In this document: positions 37,001-44,285 of the stretch, piece by piece
How the letters are laid out: every line of letters begins with the position of its first letter
Position numbering within the stretch: position 1 is the stretch's first letter
NCBI RefSeq assembly: GCF_009600605.1
Contig: NZ_VWNA01000003.1
Location: 248,001-312,000 of the forward strand
Direction of reading: 5' to 3'
Length of the DNA stretch: 64,000 bases
Source of the DNA: Segnochrobactrum spirostomi
Lineage (GTDB): Bacteria > Pseudomonadota > Alphaproteobacteria > Rhizobiales > Segnochrobactraceae
The notes under the pieces: model-generated
Databases searched by the model: none
Told to the model about the DNA's origin: nothing
The model's input: only the letters and a program-made list of their open reading frames with translations
Translations under genes and position numbers: made by a program

Positions 37001-40000
37001 CGGTTTCGCTGGCGTCGATATCGGACCACAGCGCGTAGGAGCCGGACAGGTTGGTGTTGATGAGAACGAGCTGGTGCGTGTTGGTGATCGTGGCGATGCC
37101 GTTCGCGTCGGGCTGCGCCGCTTCCCAGCGGCCGATCGGCCGCATGTCCGCCGTCTGGTACCAGTCGGTGGAGAAGTTCCAACTCGCGTTGGCATATGGG
37201 GTCTGCGTGCGGGCGTCAGCCGTCGTCAGCGCGGTGATGCCGGCCGACGAGCCTTGGCCGACGCCACTGGTTTGATGGGTCGTTTCCATATCCCAAAAGG
37301 AATTCGTGATGCCGGAGTTGCTAGACCCGACGAGCCCGCCGACGGAGCTCGAGCCGGCCACGGCGCCGGACGCGTAGACCTCGGCGGCTGTGCCGTCGTT
37401 ACCCCCAATCAGCCCGCCGACAATTGCGCCGCTGCCCGTTACGGCGCCGGTGGCGTAAGCGTTGGCGATCGTGCCGCCGGCGTTGTACCCGACGAGCCCG
37501 CCGAGGACGGTTGCGCCCGTTACGGCGCCGGTGGCGTAGGCCTGGGCGATCGTGCCGTCGGAGTGCCCGACGAGTCCACCGACGCTGTCTGAGCCCGTCA
37601 CGGCGCCGGTCGCGTAGACTTGGGTGGTCGTGCCGGAGTTGAGCCCGATCAGGCCGCCGACATAAGTCCCGCCATTCACATGGCCGCCGGCGAGGCCGAC
37701 CTTGCTTATCACCGCGCCGGAACCGGCATAGCCGAATAGGCCGACAAAATTCGTGTTCGGCCGGTTGATCACGAGCCCGCTGATGACGTGGCTCTGGCCG
37801 TCGAACGTGCCGGTAAACGGAAAAACCGAGTCCCCGATCGGCACGAAGCCGTCTGTGCCCCAGATGCCCGCCGCATTGGCGCCCGCGGTTTCGCTCGCGT
37901 CGATATTCAAGCCCAGCGCGTAGGAACCGGACAAGCTTGTGTTGATCAGCACGAGCTGGTGGGTATTGGTGACCGTGCCGACCCCGTTCACCGGCTGTGC
38001 CGCTTCCCAACGGCCGATCGGACGCATGTCGGCCGTCTGGTACCAATCGTTGGTGAAGTCCCATGACGTCCCGCCGGACGTGTAGGCCGCGGACGTGCGC
38101 GCCTGTGCCGTCGTCAGGCCGGTCCCGCCGCCCGCCGAGGATTGCTGGTGTGTCGTATCTTTGTCCCAAACGGAATTCGTGACCGTGCCATCTGGTGCGG
38201 ACCCGATGAGGCCGCCCACATCGCTGGCGCCGGTCACGCTCCCGGAGGCGTAGGCCTGGGTGATGGTGCCGGAGAGTTCAACCCCGACGAGGCCGCCGAC
38301 ACCGTCGCCGCTGCCGGTCACGCTGCCCGTGGCGTAGACTTGAGTCATGGTGCCGCTGCCGGCCCCGACGAGGCCGCCGACACGTCCAGCGCCCGTCACG
38401 CTGCCGGTGGCATACGCCTGGGTGATGCTGCCGCCGCTGATCCCGGCGAGGCCACCGACGCGCTCTCCGCTGCCCGTCACGCTTCCGGTGCTGTAGGCCT
38501 GGGTGAGCGTGCCTCGGTTGCTCCCGATGAGGCCGCCGACGGTGTTACTGCCGGTCACGCTGCCGGTATTATAGGTCTGGGTGATGGTGCCGCGGAAGCT
38601 GATTCCGGCGAGGCCGCCCACAAAGGAGTTTCCCGTCACGCTGCCGCCGACGAGGCCGACATTGCGGATCGTCGCGCTGCTATCGACATAGCCGAACAGC
38701 CCGACATAGTTGGCGGTCGGGCGGTTGATCGTCAGACCCGTGATGACGTGCCACTGACCGTCGAAGGTGCCGGTGAACGAGGAACTCGAACCATCACCGA
38801 TCGGCGCGAACCCCGCGCCGCTGTTCCAGGTCGCTGTGGCGCTGGCGTCGATGTCGCGGCCGAGGGCGTAGGTGCCGGCGAAGTTGGTGTTGATCGCCTG
38901 GAGCTGGCTGACGTTGTTCACCAGCATGGAGGCGGTGATGGTCGTGCTCGTTCCGGCATTGGCGGCGTAGCTCGTCGGCGCCGTGTAGCTCGTTGCGTTG
39001 TAGAAGATCGAGACGCCGCCGGAGGCGGTGGCGGTGATGCCCCCGCCGAAGGTCACGGTGCCGGTGCCCGTGCCGGTGTTGTCGGCGTGCAGCACGAGGG
39101 ATGAGCCCGGTGCGCCGGCGATGTTGGCGTTCACGAAGATGCTGCCGTAGGCCGACAGCGTCAGGGTTGAGCCGCTCGACCAGGTGACGGCGTTCGCCAC
39201 CGTGATGGTGCCGGCCTGGCTGCCGCCCGATCCGGTCGTGACGGTGACGTTGGCGGTGGAGAGTGCTGTCGTCAGCGTGCCGACATTGAGCACGCTGTCG
39301 TTGGCGTTGGCGTTGAAGCCCGACATGCCGGTGCTCGAGGCCGACGAGATCGTCAGGTTGTACGGATCGAGGAGCAGGGTGCCGAAGCGACCGGTGGGGG
39401 AGCGCAGGTCGGCGGTGCCGCGATAATCGAGCACGGCCTTGCCGGAGACCTCGGCGTCGCCGCCCGCCGTCACGCCCGTCGCGCTGATGGTGCCTTGGAA
39501 TGTGGTGTGCTCGTCCGACCAGACGACCACCTTGCCACCGGCGCCCACGCTGCCGTCCGCCGCGATCGTCGCGCCCGCGGCGACGTCGACCGTCTTGGCG
39601 GTTGCGACCGTCTCGGTCAGATAGTTCGTCGCGGTGTTCTTGCCGCCCTGGTAATCGCCGCCGACGAGGACGGTGCCGCCGCTCGTGCCCGAGGCGTCGA
39701 GGCGGGCGGAGGAGGCGAGGGTGATGGCGCTGCCGCTCACCACGATGGAGCCGCCGGCATCGGTGTCGCCCTTGGCGTCGAGAGTGCCCGAGACGGCGAC
39801 TTTCTTCGCCGAGACGCGGATCGCGCCGCCCTTCGCCTTGCCGCCGGACGAGGCGGACCGGGCGACAACCTTCTGGCTCACGTCCACGCGGCCGGTATCG
39901 CCGGCGGTCAGGAAGATGCGGCCGCCGGTCTTGGCGGTGCCGGTGGCGGCGACGATGCCGTCGGTGTTGCCGGCGAGCGCATAGACGTTGCCGCCATTGG

Positions 40001-40706
40001 CGCGCAGTTCCGCGGCTGCCGCCCGGATCTTGCCGCTCGTCTTCGCCTCGGTGTCGGCACCGCCGACCTTGACCACGAACTTGCCGCCGTCGAGGTCGCC
40101 GTCGCGGACGAGAACCTCGTAGCCGGCGGCGAGCGCCGCCGTGCCGTTCGGGGCGTCGATCGTTCCGGCATTCTCGACCTTGCGAGCGATCAGGGCGACG
40201 TCGCCGCCGAGCGACCCGATCTCGCCGTAGTTCACGACGCTCGCGGTCGACGTGCCTTTGAAGGTGAGGTCGCCGCCCTTCATGAAGTCGGCGTCGGGGA
40301 CGTCGAGGGTGGAGGCGAGGAAGGAGCCGCCGGTTGCGATGCGGCCGGTGGTTCCGACCGTCACGCCGGCCGGGTTGACGAGGAAGAGGGAGCCGGTGGC
40401 GGTGATGGTGCCGTCGAGGCGGGAGGGAACGTTGCCGGTGACGCGGTTGAGCGTGGCGCCGGAGCCGTTCTGGAAGGCGACGGTGTTGCCCTGACCGACG
40501 GAGAAGGCGCGCCAGTTGATGATTGCGTTGCGGGAGGTTTGGGTGACGACGAGGCTCGTCCCTGAGGGCGTCGCGATGGTGGCCGCACCGGCTGCGACGG
40601 AGCCCCCGGTCGGCAACGATTGGGCGAAGCCCGGCCCGGCAAAGCCGACGACAAACGCAACGCTCACGAGAAGGCTCGCAGAGCCCCCGTTCCGAACCGC
40701 AGACAT
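34017..40706 (-). CDS. Two-partner secretion exoprotein (TpsA) with GLUG and YDG/MBG repeats
   Basis: The product is 2229 residues. Residues 1-29 are a signal peptide (ending AGPGFAQ). The TPS secretion domain follows, with NAIINWRAFSVGQGNTV, NRVTGNVPSRLDG and the NPAGV turn. About residues 300-580 are a beta-helix-like stretch. Then come three large modules, each an IDASET...FTGTFDGQ.HVI.GL...YVGLFG block followed by five or so GLUG motifs (VGGLVG.NSGTI). Next are four 90-91-residue YDG repeats, a last MBG repeat, and a tail with two close cysteines (SGCTGG, SAACTA) near the C-terminus. Cysteine pairs there tether HMW1-type adhesins to the cell, so a surface adhesin is likely. The start lies just after a poly-G tract on the coding strand. 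Confidence 0.9.
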   Translation of the reverse strand: MSAVRNGGSASLLVSVAFVVGFAGPGFAQSLPTGGSVAAGAATIATPSGTSLVVTQTSRNAIINWRAFSVGQGNTVAFQNGSGATLNRVTGNVPSRLDGTITATGSLFLVNPAGVTVGTTGRIATGGSFLASTLDVPDADFMKGGDLTFKGTSTASVVNYGEIGSLGGDVALIARKVENAGTIDAPNGTAALAAGYEVLVRDGDLDGGKFVVKVGGADTEAKTSGKIRAAAAELRANGGNVYALAGNTDGIVAATGTAKTGGRIFLTAGDTGRVDVSQKVVARSASSGGKAKGGAIRVSAKKVAVSGTLDAKGDTDAGGSIVVSGSAITLASSARLDASGTSGGTVLVGGDYQGGKNTATNYLTETVATAKTVDVAAGATIAADGSVGAGGKVVVWSDEHTTFQGTISATGVTAGGDAEVSGKAVLDYRGTADLRSPTGRFGTLLLDPYNLTISSASSTGMSGFNANANDSVLNVGTLTTALSTANVTVTTGSGGSQAGTITVANAVTWSSGSTLTLSAYGSIFVNANIAGAPGSSLVLHADNTGTGTGTVTFGGGITATASGGVSIFYNATSYTAPTSYAANAGTSTTITASMLVNNVSQLQAINTNFAGTYALGRDIDASATATWNSGAGFAPIGDGSSSSFTGTFDGQWHVITGLTINRPTANYVGLFGYVDSSATIRNVGLVGGSVTGNSFVGGLAGISFRGTITQTYNTGSVTGSNTVGGLIGSNRGTLTQAYSTGSVTGSGERVGGLAGISGGSITQAYATGSVTGAGRVGGLVGAGSGTMTQVYATGSVTGSGDGVGGLVGVELSGTITQAYASGSVTGASDVGGLIGSAPDGTVTNSVWDKDTTHQQSSAGGGTGLTTAQARTSAAYTSGGTSWDFTNDWYQTADMRPIGRWEAAQPVNGVGTVTNTHQLVLINTSLSGSYALGLNIDASETAGANAAGIWGTDGFVPIGDSVFPFTGTFDGQSHVISGLVINRPNTNFVGLFGYAGSGAVISKVGLAGGHVNGGTYVGGLIGLNSGTTTQVYATGAVTGSDSVGGLVGHSDGTIAQAYATGAVTGATVLGGLVGYNAGGTIANAYATGAVTGSGAIVGGLIGGNDGTAAEVYASGAVAGSSSVGGLVGSSNSGITNSFWDMETTHQTSGVGQGSSAGITALTTADARTQTPYANASWNFSTDWYQTADMRPIGRWEAAQPDANGIATITNTHQLVLINTNLSGSYALWSDIDASETAGTNAAGIWGTGGFVPVSDNTTTFTGTFDGQGHVINGLTVNRSADYVGLFGHADVGAIIRKVGLVGGSMTGANYVGGLVGLNSGTITDSYTTGAVTGSGMNVGGLAGAMNGSITHAYATGAVSGASNVGGLVGGMIAGSITQAYATGAVASTGDHAGGLVGVLIGGTITQTYATGAVSGASSVGGLVGALNSGTIANSFWNHETNPTLNGVGSGSSAGATGKTTAEMLNAFTFIDAGWDFTSVWGKSTSGANNGYMMLRPISTGLYDDYVQLSGNTSKTYGDANPSLSTVQLSGLGTGNVTLGWDARINQTTAAGSYLYSSGTVITVTDIAGRTAYVDYGTGTLTIGKATLTAALTGTVTKTYDGNATANLVSGNFNLTGVINSDAVTLVTPSTGTYAGANVGTSIPVTASGLSLSGAAAGNYQLAQTTISANVGTITAATLTATLTGPITKVYDGNTTASLVAGNFTLSATIGSDVVTLVTPSTGTYAGANVGSGIPVTATGLSLSGAAAANYQLAQTTISANVGTITAATLTATLTGPITKVYDGNATASLVAGNFTLSTTIGSDAVTLVTPSTGTYAGINVGSGISVTAAGLSLSGAAAGNYQLAQTTVSANVGTITPATLTATLTGPVTKVYDGTTTASLASSNLALSGVINSDAVSVSPSSSTYAGANVGSDIAVTATGLSLSGAAATNYQLAQTTIAANVGAITPAALTITANDAAKIYDGQAFSGGNGVTYAGFVDGENASVLGGTLAYGGTAQGAVNAGTYALTASGQTSANYTIAYQAGSLSVAERAITVAANNQTMTFGGSVPGLTWSVTSGSLVNGDTLSGALAATATSASPAGLYAILQGTLGASANYALTYVPGTLTVTAAPVPPNNGGGALSLAAIATLAATPNRFVETSAANATVVFTTGSTMFTVTGSGDGEGGGSTTQGTSGGTTEESDSGCTGGATSSAACTATPHPENRRVGRFLTFSAATPRPSPTGNGAATVQ
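34872..35960. repeat. Four tandem YDG repeats within tpsA (about 273 bp each)
   Basis: Four consecutive units of 91, 91, 91 and 90 codons begin with (K/A/P)ATLTA.LTG..TK.YDG and end with NYQLAQTT..ANVG.IT. The middle two are the most alike. Near-identity at the DNA level makes the array prone to recombination that would change repeat number. Confidence 0.8.
36370..38940. repeat. Three diverged GLUG-rich modules within tpsA
   Basis: Each module of roughly 230-270 codons has an INT..SGSYAL..(D/N)IDAS block, a FTGTFDGQ block and a run of GLUG motifs. Modules 1 and 2 are closed by a NS.WD.(D/E)TTHQ..  and WYQTADMRPIGRWEAAQP region; module 3 has a diverged version. The second and third are closest to each other, which points to internal duplication. 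Confidence 0.7.
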
Positions 40707-41053
40707 GATATCCCCCCCCCCCCCCCGTCCGCGCGACTGTGCGTGCGATTGTCCTTAGGGCATTACGCCACTTTTTAGTGCATTAAAGCTGGTTGATTAT
40801 GCGGGTAAATGTCAACCGCAAAGTGCATCTCGCCGCAGTCCTGCCCTGGATATCTCGATTGTTGGGGGCGCGGGTCGGGATGAGCCTCGCGTAGGCGTTA
40901 TCGAATATTGGAGATTCGTATAATTCAAATTGCAGATAGATAGCGCTGTATAGTGATTATGCCGCAGATCGCGGACGATAAAGATGCTAATACGAAAGTA
41001 AAGATAAATACTTTATCACAGCGTCAATATAGTCGAATTGAAATGGTGGGAAA
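40707..41053 (-). promoter_or_regulatory. tpsA upstream region with a poly-G(15) tract
   Basis: On the coding (minus) strand, about 15 consecutive G (plus-strand C at 40712-40726) end 5 bases before the ATG, occupying the Shine-Dalgarno position. Upstream the sequence becomes A+T-rich. A TTGACA hexamer (plus-strand TGTCAA at 40810-40815) could be a -35 element, but no well-spaced -10 was found. The region also covers the 3' side of the glycosyltransferase gene; no further gene is seen. Confidence 0.5.
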
Positions 41054-42343
41054 TCATAGGCCATCGAGTACGCCGCCAACGCGCGCCATGTAGGCATCCC
41101 AGCGTAGGGGACGGAATTCGGCAATGCGCTTTTTCAGCGCGCGATAGCTTTCGGTGTCCGCCGTGAGGTCCGAGATGGCGCGGTGCCAGGCTGTGGGGTC
41201 ATGGGGGTCGAGATAGATGCCGAAAGCACCACTCGCCTCCCGGTGGGCCGGGATATCTGAGAGGACGGCTGGCGTGCCGACGCTCAAGGCTTCGACCGGG
41301 GGTAGGCCGAAGCCCTCGGCGAAGGACGGCATGAGCAGAGCGCGGGCGCCGGCGATGAGCCGGGCCAGGGCCGGACTGGACAAACCGGATGCGACGAGCA
41401 CGTGGCCGCTCAACAGGTTCGATTGGCGGATCTCTTGCACGGCGTAGTCCGAGCCATGACCCGGCCGGCCGGCCAAGACCAAGCGTGGCGCAGCGGCTCC
41501 GTGCGCGGCAAGGAGTTCGCGCCAAACCGACAACAGCATGGACTGGTTCTTGCGGGGCTCGATCGCGCCGCAAACCACGAAATACGGGGTGGTAGCCGTG
41601 CCGCAGGCCGCCTCAGCGGGCGAGAACGCATCATCGATCGGCAGACCGAGGGGAAAGAGCGGGATGTGGCCGCCGCCGATGCTTGCGAGCTGGGTTTGAA
41701 TCGCGTCCGCAGCCGCCTGTGTCGGCGTTATCACCGCGCGCGCGTAAGCGGCGGTATTTGCCATCACGCGACGGTGTTGCGCGACGGTCGAAGGGTGGAC
41801 GAGATCAGGCCTCTCGAGAGGGATTGCGTCGTGCAGCATGAGGACGGCATCGACGTCGGGCCGTCGTCGGAGCCAGCCTAGGAGCGCGCCGTGCGAGACG
41901 CCGGTATGACCGATGTCCAGATAGATCGTTCGATTGGGGAGGCGCGACATCGCGCGACCCAGGCTGACGCCGCCTTCGAGGATCAAGGAGGCTAGGCGAT
42001 TGTACAGCGGCGAGCGGGCCCCCCTCGAGGCCTCTCCATCCCGCGGTTCTCTTGCGCGCTCGCAGCCGTCGAGCCAATCGACCACGGTGGAGTAGACGCC
42101 ATCCTCGCCGATCGACGCCGTTTCATTCCAGTAAGCGGCGAGCCGATCGCGCCCCTTGAGAATTCGCTCCCGCGGAAAGTACCGCATACCCCAGGGCGTC
42201 GGCAGCACGCCGAAGCAATCGGCCGGCCAATGATCGAGCAGATGGGAGATATAGCCGAAATCGATCCGCTCAATGCCGCGCGGCGTCGGCGACAGCGAGC
42301 CGAGGAGGGCACGGATCAAACTGAACGCAATGGGGCGGTGCAT
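41054..42343 (-). CDS. Glycosyltransferase family 4-type protein
   Basis: The product is 429 residues. The C-terminal half has the GT-B nucleotide-sugar domain: YFVVCGAIEPRKNQSMLL, HVLVASGLSSPALARLIAGA, and FAEGFGLPPVEALSVGTPAV, the E-x7-E motif. The N-terminal half is an acceptor domain resembling WbdA- or mannosyltransferase-like proteins. The start at 42343 (MHRPIAFSLIRALLGS) is preferred; the longer GTG-initiated frame to 42424 lacks a ribosome-binding site. It diverges from the KpsS-like gene, so it probably adds sugar to the capsule or its lipid primer. Confidence 0.8.
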   Translation of the reverse strand: MHRPIAFSLIRALLGSLSPTPRGIERIDFGYISHLLDHWPADCFGVLPTPWGMRYFPRERILKGRDRLAAYWNETASIGEDGVYSTVVDWLDGCERAREPRDGEASRGARSPLYNRLASLILEGGVSLGRAMSRLPNRTIYLDIGHTGVSHGALLGWLRRRPDVDAVLMLHDAIPLERPDLVHPSTVAQHRRVMANTAAYARAVITPTQAAADAIQTQLASIGGGHIPLFPLGLPIDDAFSPAEAACGTATTPYFVVCGAIEPRKNQSMLLSVWRELLAAHGAAAPRLVLAGRPGHGSDYAVQEIRQSNLLSGHVLVASGLSSPALARLIAGARALLMPSFAEGFGLPPVEALSVGTPAVLSDIPAHREASGAFGIYLDPHDPTAWHRAISDLTADTESYRALKKRIAEFRPLRWDAYMARVGGVLDGL

Positions 42344-42780
42344 GAGCGTGGTTCCGGGCTCCGTCCGACGACGGCGATCGAGATGGAAATGCGCGATCGC
42401 CTCTGGCGATTTCGTGCTCTTCACCGATGTGAGGGTCGAACGATGTCATACGGGTAACGCCGGGCAAGGCAAGTGACGAGTTCCCCGGGGTTATCGGCGA
42501 CGTCGGGGGCGCGATTGTTCATCAGCATGGGCAAAGGTGCGGGGGCGCGTCCCGATTGGGAACCACGGGGCCGCAGGGGGGGCTAACCGACTGAGCCTCG
42601 AAGGTCATGCGTCTCTCGGTCAGCGTGATTCTCGATGGATGGTGTAGACGCGCAAAAGTCGTTTCATGGCTTGGTTCAATCAAAGCGTGCTCATCCCCTT
42701 GACTTGCGCGCGCCGCCGCATCTAGAACGCCCGGGCTGTTGCCGAAGCGTGATGTGCCGCCTAGCCGTCGTCCGCGGCCG
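42344..42780. promoter_or_regulatory. Divergent region between glycosyltransferase and capsule genes
   Basis: No gene is supported. On the plus strand TTGACT (42699-42704) and TAGAAC (42723-42728), separated by 18 bases, form a fair sigma-70-type promoter about 50 bases upstream of the chosen start of the KpsS-like gene. Confidence 0.35.
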
Positions 42781-44088
42781 ATGGGTTGGATGCTGCCTGT
42801 GAGTGGAAGGGGCCGAGAGCGCATTCTTTTTCTGATGGGCCCGCCGAGTATATTTTGGCGAGAACTGTCATTCGCTCTCGAAGAAGGTGGTCATTCGGTC
42901 TTTAAGATCAATTTGAATCTAGGCGATGCCATCTGGTGGCGTCGCCGCGGCGCCGTTGCGTTTCGAGGGCGGTTTGCCCGTTGGGAGGCGTTTCTCGACC
43001 GGTTCGTGGCTGACTATGGGATCACACAGATCCTTTATTATGCGGATCGCCAACCCTACCATATCGTTGCTCAAAGGGTCGCCAAGCGGCGCGGGATCGA
43101 TGCGTTCGTCCTGGAAAACGGCTATCTGCGTCCGGATTGGATAACGCTTGAGCGAAATGGAATGAGTTTATACTCGCATTTCCCATCGAATCCCGAACAG
43201 ATCCGTGCCTTGGCGGAGAAATTTCCGGAACTAAATCTCTCAATCCAATATCGGCATGGCTTTGTGATCGAGATGGCTAGCGAGATTTGTTACAATTTTC
43301 TAGCAAGATTCTATCGTTTTAGCTATCCGTTGTTCCGATCTGGGGCCTACTATAACCCGTTCGTCGAATATTTCCCGGGCGTTGTCTACAAGATCTCGGC
43401 GCGACGGCGCGAGGCGGTGGCTCGTAGGATTGTCGGCACCTTGAGCGCTGCGCGCCGCCCCTTCTATCTTTGCCCGCTGCAGTTGCAGTCCGATAAGCAG
43501 GTGCTGGAGAATTCTCCGTTCCGGCACATCACCGCCTTCATCGAGCAAGTCATCGCCTCGTTTGCCGCATATGCGCCGGCCGATTCCGTTCTCCTCTTCA
43601 AGGAGCATCCCCACGACAACGGTGTCGAGAAATGGGCGCGCCGCATTGGGCAAATCGCGATGCGGTTCGGTATCGGGGAGCGCGTCGAATTCATCGGCGG
43701 CGGGGATCTGGGTGAGATCCTGCGACACGCCCGCGGCTGCGTGTTGGTGAACTCCACCGTAGGTCTGTATGCTTTACGCGCCGAGGTGCCGACCAAGGCG
43801 CTCGGAACCGCCATCTACGACGTTCCAGGTCTTACTGACCAAAGATCACTCGATGATTTTTGGAGCGATCCATCGCCGGTGGATATGGAGTTGCTCCATG
43901 CCCTGCTAAGGGTGATGTCCGGTACCGTTCAGGTCAAAGGGTCGTTCTACGATCCTGTTGGCAGGGCGGCGGCGATCGAGGAGATTGTTGGGCGGTTGGG
44001 ATTGGGACGGGTCAACGGAGTTGCCGACGCTGGATGCGCGCCGCGTTTGCCGGGTGCTTGTAAGGGGGGCAAGCATGACGTTTGGTGA
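42781..44088 (+). CDS. rkpJ: Capsule polysaccharide protein of the KpsS/LipB/RkpJ family
   Basis: The product is about 435 residues. The opening RILFLMGPPSIFWRELSFAL and VFKINLNLGDAIWW matches the G-P-x(3)-FF...INFN.GD start of KpsS-type proteins. Later DAFVLENGYLRPDWITLE, LLFKEHPHDNG and VLVNSTVGLYAL fit the Capsule_synth domain. KpsS with KpsC adds the Kdo linker to the lipid end of group 2 capsules. In Sinorhizobium meliloti the homologue RkpJ belongs to the rkp-1 region, next to a PKS/FAS-like RkpA and RkpG, as here. The start is uncertain: ATG at 42781 or 42790, or TTG at 42739. Confidence 0.78.
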   Translation: MGWMLPVSGRGRERILFLMGPPSIFWRELSFALEEGGHSVFKINLNLGDAIWWRRRGAVAFRGRFARWEAFLDRFVADYGITQILYYADRQPYHIVAQRVAKRRGIDAFVLENGYLRPDWITLERNGMSLYSHFPSNPEQIRALAEKFPELNLSIQYRHGFVIEMASEICYNFLARFYRFSYPLFRSGAYYNPFVEYFPGVVYKISARRREAVARRIVGTLSAARRPFYLCPLQLQSDKQVLENSPFRHITAFIEQVIASFAAYAPADSVLLFKEHPHDNGVEKWARRIGQIAMRFGIGERVEFIGGGDLGEILRHARGCVLVNSTVGLYALRAEVPTKALGTAIYDVPGLTDQRSLDDFWSDPSPVDMELLHALLRVMSGTVQVKGSFYDPVGRAAAIEEIVGRLGLGRVNGVADAGCAPRLPGACKGGKHDVW

Positions 44089-44231
44089 GGTGCCGTCGAT
44101 AGAGGATCGGTTTTCCGTCGAGTACCCATAATGAGTAGCGAGTAGGGACTGTTACAATTGTGAGATTTTTTGGATATATTTTTGAGTGAAGATACTGTGT
44201 TTTGCCATTCGGCTGTGATGAGGTGCTGTTG

Positions 44232-44285
44232 ATGTCCGCACGCGCGCACGGGGAAAGCATCCGAAAGCCGAGCCGATCGCGATGA
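44232..44285 (+). CDS. Possible 17-residue leader peptide overlapping the PKS start
   Basis: An ATG at 44232, preceded by GAGG, opens a 17-codon frame (MSARAHGESIRKPSRSR). Its TGA overlaps the ATG of the polyketide synthase (ATGA). The PKS start itself has no Shine-Dalgarno at the normal distance, so translational coupling through this small frame is plausible. It could equally be chance. Confidence 0.25.
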   Translation: MSARAHGESIRKPSRSR

